Shown: positions 42,047 through 51,173 of the stretch, in pieces
Layout of the letters: each line of letters starts with the position of its first letter
How positions within the stretch are numbered: the stretch's first letter is position 1
Source: an uncultured Oscillospiraceae bacterium
GTDB taxonomy: Bacteria; Bacillota; Clostridia; Oscillospirales; Oscillospiraceae
Length of the DNA stretch: 64,000 nt
Assembly: GCA_934591705.1 (NCBI GenBank)
Contig: CAKTPM010000006.1
Coordinates: 1-64,000, forward strand
Direction of reading: 5' to 3'
The notes under the pieces: model-generated
What the model was told of the DNA's origin: nothing
Database searches by the model: none
Seen by the model: the letters and a program-made list of their open reading frames with translations, nothing else
Program-made: the position numbers and the translations under genes

Positions 42047-42777
42047 AGCAGGTAAAGCTGACCATACTGGAAAATGCGCCCCTGGCGCAGGATATTTACC
42101 GGCTGCGGCTGGAGGGCGATGTATCCGCCATCACCGCGCCGGGGCAGTTCGTGAACATCAAGCTGGAGGGCTTTTTCCTCCGCCGGCCCATCTCCGTGTG
42201 CGACTGGCAGGAGGGGGAGCTGACGCTGATCTATAAGGTGCTGGGCCGGGGCACCGCCCAAATGACCCGCCTGCCGGCGGGCACCGAGCTGGATGTGCTC
42301 ACCGGCCTGGGCAACGGCTACGACCTGGCCCCTGCCGGAGACGCCCCCCTGCTGGTGGGCGGCGGCGTGGGCATCCCGCCCCTGTACGGCCTTGCCAAGC
42401 GCCTGACGGCGCAAGGCAAGCGCGTCACGGCGGTGCTGGGCTTCAACAGCGCCCCGGAGCAGTTCCTGGCGGAGGACCTCCGGGCACTGGGCGCAAAGGT
42501 GCTCGTCCTCACCGCCGACGGCAGCGCCGGCACACGCGGCCTTGTCACCGACGGCATGGCCCTGGCGGGGGATTACAGCTACCTCTACACCTGCGGGCCG
42601 GAGGCCATGCTCCGGGCGGTGTATGACCGCTGCGCCACCTCCGGGCAATTCAGCTTTGAGGAGCGCATGGGCTGCGGCTTCGGGGCCTGCATGGGCTGCA
42701 GCTGCCAAACGAAATACGGCGCCAAACGCATCTGCACCGATGGGCCGGTGCTGGTAAAGGAGGAGATCATATGGTGA
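42043..42777 (+). CDS. pyrK: Dihydroorotate dehydrogenase electron transfer subunit
   Basis: 244 residues. The FAD/NAD-binding ferredoxin-reductase fold has 'FFLRRPISVCDW' (flavin), 'LVGGGVGIPPLYGLAKRL' and a C-terminal [2Fe-2S] cysteine cluster 'CGFGACMGCSCQTK' plus a later Cys. It passes electrons from PyrD to NAD+, making a class 1B enzyme. It overlaps pyrC by ATGA and pyrD by 7 bases, so the three are translationally coupled. Confidence 0.95.
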   Translation: MKQVKLTILENAPLAQDIYRLRLEGDVSAITAPGQFVNIKLEGFFLRRPISVCDWQEGELTLIYKVLGRGTAQMTRLPAGTELDVLTGLGNGYDLAPAGDAPLLVGGGVGIPPLYGLAKRLTAQGKRVTAVLGFNSAPEQFLAEDLRALGAKVLVLTADGSAGTRGLVTDGMALAGDYSYLYTCGPEAMLRAVYDRCATSGQFSFEERMGCGFGACMGCSCQTKYGAKRICTDGPVLVKEEIIW

Positions 42778-43688
42778 ACACCGCAGTAGACCTCTGCGGC
42801 ATCCGGCTGGATAACCCCATCATCCCCGCCAGCGGCACCTTCGGCTTCGGGCAGGAATTTGCCAAGCTCTACGACATCAACATCCTGGGCACCTTCTCCT
42901 TCAAGGGCACCACCCGGGAGCCCCGGTTCGGAAACCCCACCCCCCGCATCGCGGAGTATGCCGGCGGCCTGCTGAACTCGGTAGGTCTGCAAAACCCCGG
43001 CATCGACGCGGTGCTCGCCCGGGAGCTGCCCCAGCTCCGGGAGATCTTCCACAAGCCGGTGATGGCCAATGTCAGCGGCTTTTCCATCGAGGAGTATGCC
43101 GAGGTCTGCCGCCGCCTGGATGACCAGGAGCAGGTGGGCTGGATCGAGGTAAACATCTCCTGCCCCAATGTCCACGGCGGCGGCGCCGCCTTCGGAGCCG
43201 ACCCCGCCTCCGCCGCCGCGGTGACCCGGGCGGTGCGGGCGGCCACAAAAAAGCCCATCCTGATGAAGCTCTCGCCCGCCGCGGCGGACATTGCCGCCGT
43301 GGCCCGGGCCTGCGAGGACGCGGGCGCCGACGGCATCTGCCTCATCAACACCCTGCCGGGGATGCGCATCGACCTCAAGCGCCGGCGCCCCCTCCTGGCC
43401 AACGGCACCGGCGGCATGTCCGGGCCGGGGATCTTCCCCCTGGCGGTGCGGATGGTCTACCAGGTCTATGAGGCGGTGCGGGTGCCCATTGTGGGCATGG
43501 GGGGCGTAAGCTCCGCCCGGGACGCCCTGGAGCTGATGCTGGCGGGCGCTACGGCTGTGGGCGTGGGCGCCGCCAATCTCACGGACCCCTTCGCCTGCAG
43601 GAACATCATCGAGTCGCTGCCATCCGAGATGGCGGCTTACGGTATTCACGACATCAACGACATCATAGGAGGTGCCCATCATGGGTAA
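42771..43688 (+). CDS. pyrD: Dihydroorotate dehydrogenase B, catalytic subunit
   Basis: 305 residues, class 1B flavoprotein. 'NPIIPASGTFGFG' at the N-terminus binds FMN, the catalytic cysteine is in 'NISCPNVHGGG' (about 127-137), and 'GMGGVSSARDALELMLAGA' is the FMN phosphate site. It oxidises dihydroorotate to orotate and requires the PyrK partner encoded just upstream. It overlaps pyrF by 8 bases. Confidence 0.96.
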   Translation: MVNTAVDLCGIRLDNPIIPASGTFGFGQEFAKLYDINILGTFSFKGTTREPRFGNPTPRIAEYAGGLLNSVGLQNPGIDAVLARELPQLREIFHKPVMANVSGFSIEEYAEVCRRLDDQEQVGWIEVNISCPNVHGGGAAFGADPASAAAVTRAVRAATKKPILMKLSPAAADIAAVARACEDAGADGICLINTLPGMRIDLKRRRPLLANGTGGMSGPGIFPLAVRMVYQVYEAVRVPIVGMGGVSSARDALELMLAGATAVGVGAANLTDPFACRNIIESLPSEMAAYGIHDINDIIGGAHHG

Positions 43689-44379
43689 GGACATCATCAT
43701 CGCACTGGACTTTGACAGCAGGGAAAAGACCCTGGCCTTCCTGGACCGCTTCACCGGGGAGAAGCCCTTTGTCAAGATCGGCATGGAGCTTTTCTACGCC
43801 GAGGGGCCCCAGGTGGTCCGGGAAATTCGCGCTCGGGGCCACAAGATCTTTTTGGACCTGAAGCTCCATGACATCCCCAACACGGTGAAAAAGGCCATGG
43901 CCGCCCTGTCCGCCCTGGATGTGGACATCGTGAACCTCCACGCGGCGGGCACCCAGGCCATGATGCGCGCGGCCCTGGAGGGCCTCACCCGGCCGGACGG
44001 CACCCGGCCCCTGCTCATCGCCGTGACCCAGCTGACCTCCACGGAGCAGAGCAGCATGGAAAAAGAGCTCCTGATCCGGGAGCCCATCGAGCAGGTGGTG
44101 CTGCACTATGCCCGGAACGCCGCTGCCGCCGGTCTTGACGGCGTGGTGTGCTCGCCCCGGGAGGCGGGCATCATCCACGAGCACTGCGGCGCGGGCTTTT
44201 TGACCGTGACCCCCGGCGTGCGCTTTGCCGACGCCGCCGGCGACGACCAAAAGCGCGTGACCACCCCCGCCGAGGCCAAGGCCATCGGCGCGGACTACAT
44301 CGTGGTGGGCCGCCCCATCACCCAGGCGGCGGACCCGGTGGCCGCCTATGAGCGCTGCCGAGCGGAATTTTTGGGCTAA
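43681..44379 (+). CDS. pyrF: Orotidine 5'-phosphate decarboxylase
   Basis: 232 residues, group I TIM-barrel enzyme. 'IALDFDSREKTLAF' begins the barrel, and the catalytic D-x-K-x-x-D is in 'FLDLKLHDIPNT' (about 58-69). The phosphate loop 'GADYIVVGRPI' is near the C-terminus. It makes UMP from OMP. ATG 43681 has AGGAGG at the right distance; a GTG 9 bases earlier is less likely. Confidence 0.96.
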   Translation: MGKDIIIALDFDSREKTLAFLDRFTGEKPFVKIGMELFYAEGPQVVREIRARGHKIFLDLKLHDIPNTVKKAMAALSALDVDIVNLHAAGTQAMMRAALEGLTRPDGTRPLLIAVTQLTSTEQSSMEKELLIREPIEQVVLHYARNAAAAGLDGVVCSPREAGIIHEHCGAGFLTVTPGVRFADAAGDDQKRVTTPAEAKAIGADYIVVGRPITQAADPVAAYERCRAEFLG

Positions 44380-44404
44380 GGCCCCAGGGAAAGGAAGGAT
44401 CATT

Positions 44405-45055
44405 ATGGAAATGAACTGTCAGGTCGCCCGGGGGCTTTTGTCCATCGGTGCGGTATTCCTGCGGCCCCAGGAGCCCTTTACCTGGGCCAGCGGCATCAAA
44501 AGCCCCATCTACTGCGATAACCGCCTGATCCTCACTGCCCCGGAGGTGCGCAATCTGGTGGAAAACGCCATTGCCGACACCGTGCGCCGGGAGTTCCCGG
44601 AGGCGGAGGTCCTCATGGGCACCGCCACCGCCGGCATCGCCCACGCGGCCATCGCCGCCCACCTGCTGGGGATGCCCATGGGCTATGTCCGCTCCGGCAG
44701 CAAGGATCACGGCCGCCAGAACCAGATCGAGGGCCGCCTGGAGAAGGGGCAGAGGGTGGTGGTCATCGAGGACCTCATCTCCACCGGCGGCAGCGCCCTG
44801 GACGCCGTGGATGCCCTGCGGAACGCGGGCGCGGAGGTTCTGGGCATCGTGAGCATCTTCACCTACGGCATGAAAAAGGGCTTAGAGCGCCTGGCCGCCG
44901 CCGGGGTGCGGAATGTGAGCTTGACCAACCTGGACACCATTGCCAAGGAGGGAGCCGCCGCCGGCTATATCGCCGAAGGGGATGTGGCGCGGCTGCTGGC
45001 CTTCCGGGATAACCCGTCTGATGAAACATGGATCACTAAAGGAGGTAATATCTGA
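44405..45055 (+). CDS. pyrE: Orotate phosphoribosyltransferase
   Basis: 216 residues with the PRPP-binding motif 'VVVIEDLISTGGSALDAV' (about 118-135) and the lysine-rich loop 'RSGSKDHGRQNQIEG'. It converts orotate to OMP, the substrate of PyrF. ATG 44405 with GGAAGG upstream is preferred to the frame beginning inside pyrF. The stop is one base before pyrB. Confidence 0.95.
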   Translation: MEMNCQVARGLLSIGAVFLRPQEPFTWASGIKSPIYCDNRLILTAPEVRNLVENAIADTVRREFPEAEVLMGTATAGIAHAAIAAHLLGMPMGYVRSGSKDHGRQNQIEGRLEKGQRVVVIEDLISTGGSALDAVDALRNAGAEVLGIVSIFTYGMKKGLERLAAAGVRNVSLTNLDTIAKEGAAAGYIAEGDVARLLAFRDNPSDETWITKGGNI

Positions 45056-45056
45056 T

Positions 45057-45971
45057 ATGGAACATCTCATTGACATTATGCAGCTCTCCCCCCGGGAGAT
45101 CATGGAGCTGGTGGAGGTCGCCGGCGACATCATCGAAAACCCCGCCAAGTATGCCCACAAGTGCGACGGGCGCATTCTGGCCACCCTGTTCTTCGAGCCC
45201 TCTACCCGCACCCGCCTGAGCTTTGAGAGCGCCATGCTCTCCCTGGGCGGCCAGGTGCTGGGCTTCTCCTCGGCCAACAGCTCCTCCGCCGCCAAGGGCG
45301 AGAGCGTGGCCGACACCATCCGCACCGTCAGCTGCTACAGCGACATCATCGCCATGCGCCACCCCAAGGAGGGCGCGCCCCTGGTGGCCAGCCGCCGCTC
45401 CATGGTACCCATCATCAACGCCGGTGACGGCGGCCACAACCACCCCACCCAGACCCTCACCGACCTTTTGACCATCCACAAGGAGAAGGGCCGCTTTGAC
45501 AACCTCACCGTGGGCCTCTGCGGCGACCTGAAGTTCGGCCGCACCGTCCACTCCCTGGTGGCCGCCATGAGCCGTTACACCGGCATCCGCTTCGTGCTCA
45601 TCTCTCCGGAGGAGCTGAAGCTGCCCCGGTATGTGAAGGAGCAGTACATCAAGAGCAGCAGCATCCCCTACGAGCAGTCCACCTCCCTGGAGGCGGTAAT
45701 GCCGGAGCTGGACATCCTCTACATGACCCGGGTGCAGCGGGAGCGCTTTTTCAACGAGGAGGACTACCTGCGTCTGAAGGACAGCTACATCCTCACCCCG
45801 GAGAAGCTCAAAACCGCCAAGAGCGACCTGTGCATCCTCCACCCCCTGCCCCGCGTCAACGAGATCTCCGTAGCCGTGGACGACGACCCCCGGGCCTGCT
45901 ACTTCAAGCAGGTGCAGAACGGCAAGTACATCCGCATGGCGCTGATCCTCAAGCTGCTGCACATCAACTGA
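45057..45971 (+). CDS. pyrB: Aspartate carbamoyltransferase catalytic subunit
   Basis: 304 residues. The carbamoyl-phosphate site 'FFEPSTRTRLSFESA' (about 46-60), 'HPTQTL' and 'ILHPLPRVNEI' are all conserved. With PyrI it forms the regulated E. coli-like holoenzyme that makes carbamoyl-aspartate for PyrC. AAAGGAGG precedes ATG 45057 by 11 bases. The frame listed upstream in pyrE is a shadow extension. Confidence 0.96.
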   Translation: MEHLIDIMQLSPREIMELVEVAGDIIENPAKYAHKCDGRILATLFFEPSTRTRLSFESAMLSLGGQVLGFSSANSSSAAKGESVADTIRTVSCYSDIIAMRHPKEGAPLVASRRSMVPIINAGDGGHNHPTQTLTDLLTIHKEKGRFDNLTVGLCGDLKFGRTVHSLVAAMSRYTGIRFVLISPEELKLPRYVKEQYIKSSSIPYEQSTSLEAVMPELDILYMTRVQRERFFNEEDYLRLKDSYILTPEKLKTAKSDLCILHPLPRVNEISVAVDDDPRACYFKQVQNGKYIRMALILKLLHIN

Positions 45972-45989
45972 GAAAGGAAGTGTACCGAC

Positions 45990-46406
45990 ATGATCATTGA
46001 CTCTATCCAAAACGGCATCGTGATCGACCATATCACCTCCGGCAAGTCCATGGAGCTTTATAACATCCTGGGTCTGGCCGACCTGGACTGCACCGTGGCC
46101 ATTTTGAAGAATGTCACCAGCGACAAGCTGGGCCGCAAGGACATCATCAAGATCGACCGGGAGATGGATCTGGACTGGAACCTCATCGGCTTTGTGGATC
46201 CCTCCATCACCGTGAACATCATCCGCAACGGCCAGCTGGCGGAAAAGCGCTCCCTGAAGCTGCCCGAGCGCATCCGGGGCGTGCTCACCTGCCATAACCC
46301 CCGCTGCATCACCTCCGTGGAGCAGGAGCTGCCCCAGGAGTTCGTGCTCACCGATCCGGAGAAGCGGGTCTACCGCTGCCTCTACTGCGAGACCCAGGCC
46401 AAGTAA
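45990..46406 (+). CDS. pyrI: Aspartate carbamoyltransferase regulatory subunit
   Basis: 138 residues. The N-terminal effector domain is 'IDHITSGKSMELYNIL', and the C-terminal zinc domain carries Cys pairs in 'CHNPRCI' and 'YRCLYCETQ'. It binds CTP/ATP and gives feedback control to PyrB. With no room for a PyrR leader upstream, this allosteric control may be the main regulation visible in the operon. Last gene before a strong terminator. Confidence 0.95.
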   Translation: MIIDSIQNGIVIDHITSGKSMELYNILGLADLDCTVAILKNVTSDKLGRKDIIKIDREMDLDWNLIGFVDPSITVNIIRNGQLAEKRSLKLPERIRGVLTCHNPRCITSVEQELPQEFVLTDPEKRVYRCLYCETQAK

Positions 46407-46450
46407 GCCCCGCCGGGGAAAGCCCCTCTTCCTCCGGCAGCCCTATAAAG

Positions 46451-46493
46451 AAAAAAGCCGCCCGGAACGCTGCTGCGTCCCGGGCGGCTTTTT
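46451..46493. terminator. Bidirectional terminator between pyrI and mal
   Basis: AAAAAAGCCGCCCGG pairs with CCGGGCGGCTTTTT. It serves the convergent pyr operon (plus) and methylaspartate genes (minus). Confidence 0.92.
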
Positions 46494-46507
46494 ATTCTCT
46501 TGGAAAA

Positions 46508-47758
46508 TTACTCGGCCTTGGCCTTGCGCATGGCCAGGATGCGGTTCATCTCGTTGAACACGATCATGTAGCCCTCGTCCACGCCCATGCCGGGCTTGGC
46601 CAGGATCTGGGTGGGCTGGGTAGCCATGGCGCACTGCACGCAGACCTGTGCGGAGCGGTCGGTCTCGTTGCAGGTGCCGCCCTGGTAGGCGCCGATGCCC
46701 TTTTCCTTGCAGTACAAAACGGCCTCGATGGTGTTGTTGATGCCGCCGAGATCCGGGGTCTTGATCTGGATCATGTGGCCGGCCTTGCGGTCAGCAAAGA
46801 GCTTGATGTCCTCCAGGGTGTTGCACCACTCGTCGGCCACCAGCTCCACCTGGATGCCCCGGCGGTCCAGCTCCGCGGTCAGCGCGGCCAGGGCCTCCAG
46901 CTGGGTCTCCCGGTCACAGTCGCAGTCCATGGGGCCCTCGATGCGCAGGTGGAAGGGCTTTGCGGTCTCCTCCAGCTTTGCCAGGTAGTCGGCCATGGCG
47001 GCATAGTTGTTGTTGCCGAAGGCCGCGCCGATGGTGCCGTAGACATCGATGTGCAGAACGGGGCTGTAGCTCTCGTCCAGGCGCTGGGTCAGGATGCGGT
47101 CCCGCAGCCAGGCCACATAGGCCTCCAGCTTCTCGCCCTTGGGGCCCAGCTTGGAGTCCACATTGTTGATCAGGGCATGGGGCAGCACCTGGGCGCCCTT
47201 GATGATCATCTTGTCGGCGTTGTCATAGCGGTCATCGCCGGACTGGGTGAAGATGGGGATCAGATGGTCGGAGACGGTGCAGCCGTACTCATCGGCCACC
47301 ACCTCGCACATCATGCGGCCCGTGGCCTTGGCCACGGCGTCCAGCAGCGCCTGGGAGACGCCGTAGCGGATGGCGGTGTGCAGGCGCTTGCCGTTGACCT
47401 CGATGGACTCCACCATGGCGGCCAGGCTCCGGAAGTCAGCCGCCTCCTGGCCTACCAGACGGGGCTTGATGAACTCCTCGATGATGGGGATAAAGTCCTT
47501 GGCCAAAAACAGCGGATCGCGGCCGCCTGCGCCGGAATACTGCACGGCGGCGCAGTCGCCGAAGGCCACCTGGCCGTCCTCCAGCACCAGCATCACGGAG
47601 ATGGCCTCGCCGGCCTGACGCACGGCGCTGAAGCCCTCGGTCACGGGCTGACCCACATAGAACATGCCGTCATGGCCGGCGCCGCGCTTGATGGCGCGCT
47701 GATCGTCAAAATAGAAGCCGGTACGGCCGGGTGCGCAAACTACATTCTTGATCTTCAT
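46508..47758 (-). CDS. mal: Methylaspartate ammonia-lyase
   Basis: 416 residues of the enolase superfamily. It removes ammonia from (2S,3S)-3-methylaspartate to give mesaconate. The general-base lysine is in 'MIQIKTPDLGG' near residue 331. Metal-site acids lie in 'HIDVYGTIG', 'IEGPMDCD' and 'LVADEWCNT', and 'GTCNETDRSAQV' closes the site. Length and motifs match the Clostridium tetanomorphum enzyme. It is the last gene of the glutamate mutase operon, 24 bases after glmE. Confidence 0.96.
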   Translation of the reverse strand: MKIKNVVCAPGRTGFYFDDQRAIKRGAGHDGMFYVGQPVTEGFSAVRQAGEAISVMLVLEDGQVAFGDCAAVQYSGAGGRDPLFLAKDFIPIIEEFIKPRLVGQEAADFRSLAAMVESIEVNGKRLHTAIRYGVSQALLDAVAKATGRMMCEVVADEYGCTVSDHLIPIFTQSGDDRYDNADKMIIKGAQVLPHALINNVDSKLGPKGEKLEAYVAWLRDRILTQRLDESYSPVLHIDVYGTIGAAFGNNNYAAMADYLAKLEETAKPFHLRIEGPMDCDCDRETQLEALAALTAELDRRGIQVELVADEWCNTLEDIKLFADRKAGHMIQIKTPDLGGINNTIEAVLYCKEKGIGAYQGGTCNETDRSAQVCVQCAMATQPTQILAKPGMGVDEGYMIVFNEMNRILAMRKAKAE

Positions 47759-47782
47759 AATGATCCTCCTCCGTAATGTTCC

Positions 47783-49234
47783 TTACTTTTTGGGGCGGCC
47801 TACCAGGCGGCCCTTGCCGATGGCATACACATCGTCGATGACCATCTGGAAGCTGGGGGCGCGCTTTTCAAACTTCGCGCGCTCGGCGATGCGCCCGGCG
47901 TGGAAGTCTCTGAGCTCCTGGGGGAAGGGCAGATTGCCCATGTTGAGGATGCGCACCGCGCCGTCATTGTCCCGGCAGGGGAGCATCAGGCCGGCGTTGT
48001 AGCGGCAGGGGGCGAAGGGCACATCCAAAACGCCCGCCACCACGCCGCGGCACACGCCCAGGGCGATATCGCCCTTGCCCAGCTCGAAGCACTTGTCCAC
48101 GATGCAGCGGGTCTCCTGGCGGATGATCTCCATCTCCTCGTCCAAATGCGAGTTCTGGAAGGTCTGATCCGACAGCATGTTGACCACCTGCTTGGTACAC
48201 CGCAGACCCTGGGCGTTGGCCTCCATGGTGGGGATGCCCACGGCCTCGTGGGGGCTCTTGACAATGACCTTGGTAGCCTTGGAGAGGGCTGCGATCATGC
48301 TGCCCATGGAGATGACGCCGAAGGCCTTGGCCTCATCCGCCGGGAAGCCGCCCATCCACTGGTGCAGCACCGTGGTGACCACCACATCGGAATAGCCGTA
48401 TTTGTGCAGGTACTCCTCCGTCAGCTCCTCCAGGGTGCGGATGGCCGCGATATCCTGCACCAGATTGCCGCACTGGCCGTAGCCCACGGTGATGTTCCGC
48501 ACGCCCTGCTCCGCGGCCAGCAGCGCCTCGATGATGGCGGCGGCGTGGGAGATGCACGGCGGCACCAGCGTGCCGGTCAGTGGGCCGTAGGGCTCGCGGT
48601 TGATGGATACGCCCATCTCCTCATAGAGGCCCGTCAGGCGGTCGACATACTGCCAATCGCGGATGGTGGTCTCCATGGGGACATTCTTGCAGTAGGGCAG
48701 GTTGTAGGAGATGCCGCCGCCCTCGTAGCTGGTGAAGCCGCCGGCGTAGGAGATCTCCGTCAGCAGGCGGGCGTCCGGCGTACCGTGGCGCACCTGCACC
48801 GGGGTATGGACGCTCTCAATGACCCTCCGGCAGCCCTGGACGCCGTGGTTGACGGCGGGGAAGCCGTTGAGCATGGCGCGGTTCAGGCGCAGGGACTCCT
48901 GGATGCCGTTTTCTGCCTCCTCATAGCGGTTCTGGCGGGTATAGCTGTCGATGGTGGTGGGGAGCAGGTCCGCCTCACCCTCTTTTTCCATGTACTGCAT
49001 GAGCTTGATGTGCTCCTCCAGCACCGGCACGCCGGCCCGGGGCTGGATGAGGGTCTTGCCGCTTTTCTTGGCCTCCACCAGCTTTGCGGAGAAAATACGC
49101 TCGGGCGTCATCTGCTTATGATAGGCCACGGCCTCCTGCAGGTCCACATCCTTGCCGGTGGGCCACTGCTGCAAAACCTCCTGGCGCTCCTGCAGGAACG
49201 CGCCTTCGTCCAGTTTTTTATTCTGAAGTTCCAT
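47783..49234 (-). CDS. glmE: Methylaspartate (glutamate) mutase E subunit
   Basis: 483 residues, the catalytic TIM-barrel component of adenosylcobalamin-dependent glutamate mutase, which rearranges L-glutamate to 3-methylaspartate. The family start 'FLQERQEVLQQWPTGKDVDL', the substrate-binding arginines in 'TPVQVRHGTPDARLL' and 'REPYGPLTGTLVPPCISH' are conserved. The ATG follows the glmL stop with no gap (TAGATG), so translation is coupled. It works with GlmS as an epsilon2-sigma2 complex. Confidence 0.97.
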   Translation of the reverse strand: MELQNKKLDEGAFLQERQEVLQQWPTGKDVDLQEAVAYHKQMTPERIFSAKLVEAKKSGKTLIQPRAGVPVLEEHIKLMQYMEKEGEADLLPTTIDSYTRQNRYEEAENGIQESLRLNRAMLNGFPAVNHGVQGCRRVIESVHTPVQVRHGTPDARLLTEISYAGGFTSYEGGGISYNLPYCKNVPMETTIRDWQYVDRLTGLYEEMGVSINREPYGPLTGTLVPPCISHAAAIIEALLAAEQGVRNITVGYGQCGNLVQDIAAIRTLEELTEEYLHKYGYSDVVVTTVLHQWMGGFPADEAKAFGVISMGSMIAALSKATKVIVKSPHEAVGIPTMEANAQGLRCTKQVVNMLSDQTFQNSHLDEEMEIIRQETRCIVDKCFELGKGDIALGVCRGVVAGVLDVPFAPCRYNAGLMLPCRDNDGAVRILNMGNLPFPQELRDFHAGRIAERAKFEKRAPSFQMVIDDVYAIGKGRLVGRPKK

Positions 49235-50608
49235 CTATCGAATCATCCTTTTCATAATCTGAAGCGCCGCATGCGGATCGTGCGTGGAGAGCAGGCCCAT
49301 GGCGGCGAGTATATAAGACGAGTCCACCAGGATCTCCGCGTCCGTGGGGCGCAGGGAGCCGGGGTCTGCGGCGTCATAGCAAAAATACGAGGCGATCTCC
49401 CGCACCCGGGGGGAATGGATCAGGCTGCCGCCGGTGGCCACCACGCGCTTTACCGCGGTGAGGTCCTTTCCGCTCTGGACATAGGTCTGGCCCAGCAGTG
49501 TATAGGTCATCTCGATAGTGCCGGCGTGGCGCTTTGCCGCCGTGCGGACGGCCATGGCCGCCAGGGCGAAGTCCAGGGCCTCCAGCTCCTTGTCGCCGTT
49601 GGGCACAAGGTCCGTCTGACGGTTCAGCATCCGGCAGAGCTCCTCCACCCGGGGCTCCGGAATACCGGACAGGGCGGACAGCTCCCGGGCGCCGGCGGCC
49701 TCCAGGATCCCCAGGATCGAGTAGCGCATGCCGATGTCACCCTCAACGGTCCGCTTGGTATACGGCTCCGGCAGGCCCTTGTAGACGCGGTTCATCTGCC
49801 GGGGCATGCCCTCGCAGATGGAGTACACATCCGTGGTGGCGCCGCCTACATCCACAGCGGCCAGCTCGCCGATCCCCGGCTCGTCCCGCAGGCCGTTTGC
49901 CAGCAGCTCCAGGGCGGAGAGCACGGCGGTGGGAGTGGGCATGAGGATGTCGTTCATCCGCTCGGAGGCCCGGCTGAGGCCCTTTGCCTGAATGATGCGG
50001 CCCAGGAATATCTCCCGGATGGCCTCCTGGGTCTGCTCGGTTTTGAGAACGCCGAACTTCGGCATGACATTTTCGCACACCCGCACCTGGCAGTCGGCCA
50101 GTATCTGCTGGCATTCCCGGGCGGCGGTGCGGTTGCCGGCCAGGATAATGGGGAACTCCGGCCGCATGGACGCCAGCATCCTGGCATTGTGGAGGATGCA
50201 GGCGGTGTTGCCGCCGTCGGTGCCGCCGGCCAGCAGGAAGATGTCTGGCTTCATGACCCGGATCTGCTCCAGGTCGTCTTCGGTGAGTTCAAAGGAGAAC
50301 TGGCCCACCAGCTTGGCGCCTGCGCCGAGACTCGCCATCCGGGCCGCCTCCAGGGTCAGCTCCGGCACCAGTCCGGAGGCCACCATCCGCAGGCCACCCG
50401 CGGCCGAGGAGCAGGCGTAGCACGCCTCATAGTCGTATCGGCCGATCTTCTCCTCCAGCTGCCGCAGGGCATTGGAAAAGCCGTCGTTGATATCTGTCTG
50501 GACAGTGGTGTAGGAAAACGCCGTCCCCAGCAGGGCCGCCGCGTCCGTATCCACTGCCGTCAGCTTGGTATAGGTGCTGCCGAAATCTGTCAGCAAAACA
50601 GGTCTCAT
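49235..50608 (-). CDS. glmL: Glutamate mutase accessory protein GlmL (MutL type)
   Basis: 457 residues of the ASKHA ATPase fold: 'LLTDFGSTYTKLTAVD' (phosphate 1), 'AVDVGGATTDVYSI' (phosphate 2) and 'VATGGSLIHSP' (adenosine). It is the reactivating chaperone thought to exchange damaged cobalamin in glutamate mutase. It is encoded between the two mutase subunits, overlapping glmS by 4 bases. Confidence 0.94.
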   Translation of the reverse strand: MRPVLLTDFGSTYTKLTAVDTDAAALLGTAFSYTTVQTDINDGFSNALRQLEEKIGRYDYEACYACSSAAGGLRMVASGLVPELTLEAARMASLGAGAKLVGQFSFELTEDDLEQIRVMKPDIFLLAGGTDGGNTACILHNARMLASMRPEFPIILAGNRTAARECQQILADCQVRVCENVMPKFGVLKTEQTQEAIREIFLGRIIQAKGLSRASERMNDILMPTPTAVLSALELLANGLRDEPGIGELAAVDVGGATTDVYSICEGMPRQMNRVYKGLPEPYTKRTVEGDIGMRYSILGILEAAGARELSALSGIPEPRVEELCRMLNRQTDLVPNGDKELEALDFALAAMAVRTAAKRHAGTIEMTYTLLGQTYVQSGKDLTAVKRVVATGGSLIHSPRVREIASYFCYDAADPGSLRPTDAEILVDSSYILAAMGLLSTHDPHAALQIMKRMIR

Positions 50609-51057
50609 GCCCGCAGCTCCTCAGCCACCGGCTCCATGTGCAAAAGCTCCCGCAGGGCCTCGATGGTGGTCTCCGGCGGGGTGCCGGGGGGGAAGGCCCG
50701 GTCAAAGCCGATGTCCTTGAAGCGCTTTTCCACATCCTCAAACTTCTGCTTGCCCACCACGATGTTGCCGCCCACCAGCAGGGGGATCCCCACCAGGCCG
50801 GCCTCGTTGCACTTCTCGCGCATGCCGCGGCAGTCCAGCTCGCCCTGGCCGTAGAGACTGGAGATGACAATGGCGTCCGCATCGGATTCAATGGCGGCGG
50901 AGATGTACTCCTCCTGGGAAACCATAACCCCGAGGTTTACCACATCGAAGCCGGCTTCGGTGAAGGCGTGGTACAGGATCTTGTTGCCCACGGCGTGCAC
51001 ATCCGCGCCGATGACGCCGATCACCAGCACCTTCTTTTGCTTCTGCTCTGTTTGCAT
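50605..51057 (-). CDS. glmS: Methylaspartate mutase sigma (B12-binding) subunit
   Basis: 150 residues, cobalamin-binding Rossmann domain. 'GVIGADVHAVGNKIL' contains the D-x-H-x-x-G motif whose histidine coordinates cobalt, and 'ISSLYGQGELDC' and 'LLVGGNIVVGKQ' line the nucleotide tail pocket. ATG 51057 follows GAGAGGAGAG; the longer frame runs through the promoter and was not used. It is the first gene of glmS-glmL-glmE-mal. It is unrelated to glucosamine-phosphate synthase, which has the same symbol. Confidence 0.95.
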   Translation of the reverse strand: MQTEQKQKKVLVIGVIGADVHAVGNKILYHAFTEAGFDVVNLGVMVSQEEYISAAIESDADAIVISSLYGQGELDCRGMREKCNEAGLVGIPLLVGGNIVVGKQKFEDVEKRFKDIGFDRAFPPGTPPETTIEALRELLHMEPVAEELRA

Positions 51058-51117
51058 AATCACTGATCTCTCCTCTTGACATGATGGAAAACTTGCATTT
51101 TGCTCTTTTCCGCTGTC

Positions 51118-51166
51118 ATAGTAGCCCCTCCGACAGGGAAAGTCAATGCAATTTTCCAGAAATGCA
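51118..51166 (-). promoter_or_regulatory. glmS promoter with adjacent operator-like palindrome
   Basis: TTGACT (51141-51146), 17 bp, TACTAT (51118-51123) on the minus strand. Immediately upstream, 51147-51166 is an imperfect palindrome with TGCA ends (TGCAATTTTC and CAGAAATGCA), a plausible binding site for the GntR regulator encoded next to it. Confidence 0.7.
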
Positions 51167-51173
51167 AGAGAAA

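Noticed and set aside
47900..50854. 984-codon frame antisense to glmE and glmL
   Set aside because: Shadow frame; the minus strand carries clear mutase genes.
50605..51057. glmS as glucosamine-6-phosphate synthase or its ribozyme
   Set aside because: The protein is a B12-binding mutase subunit and no ribozyme-like leader is present; only the gene symbol is shared.
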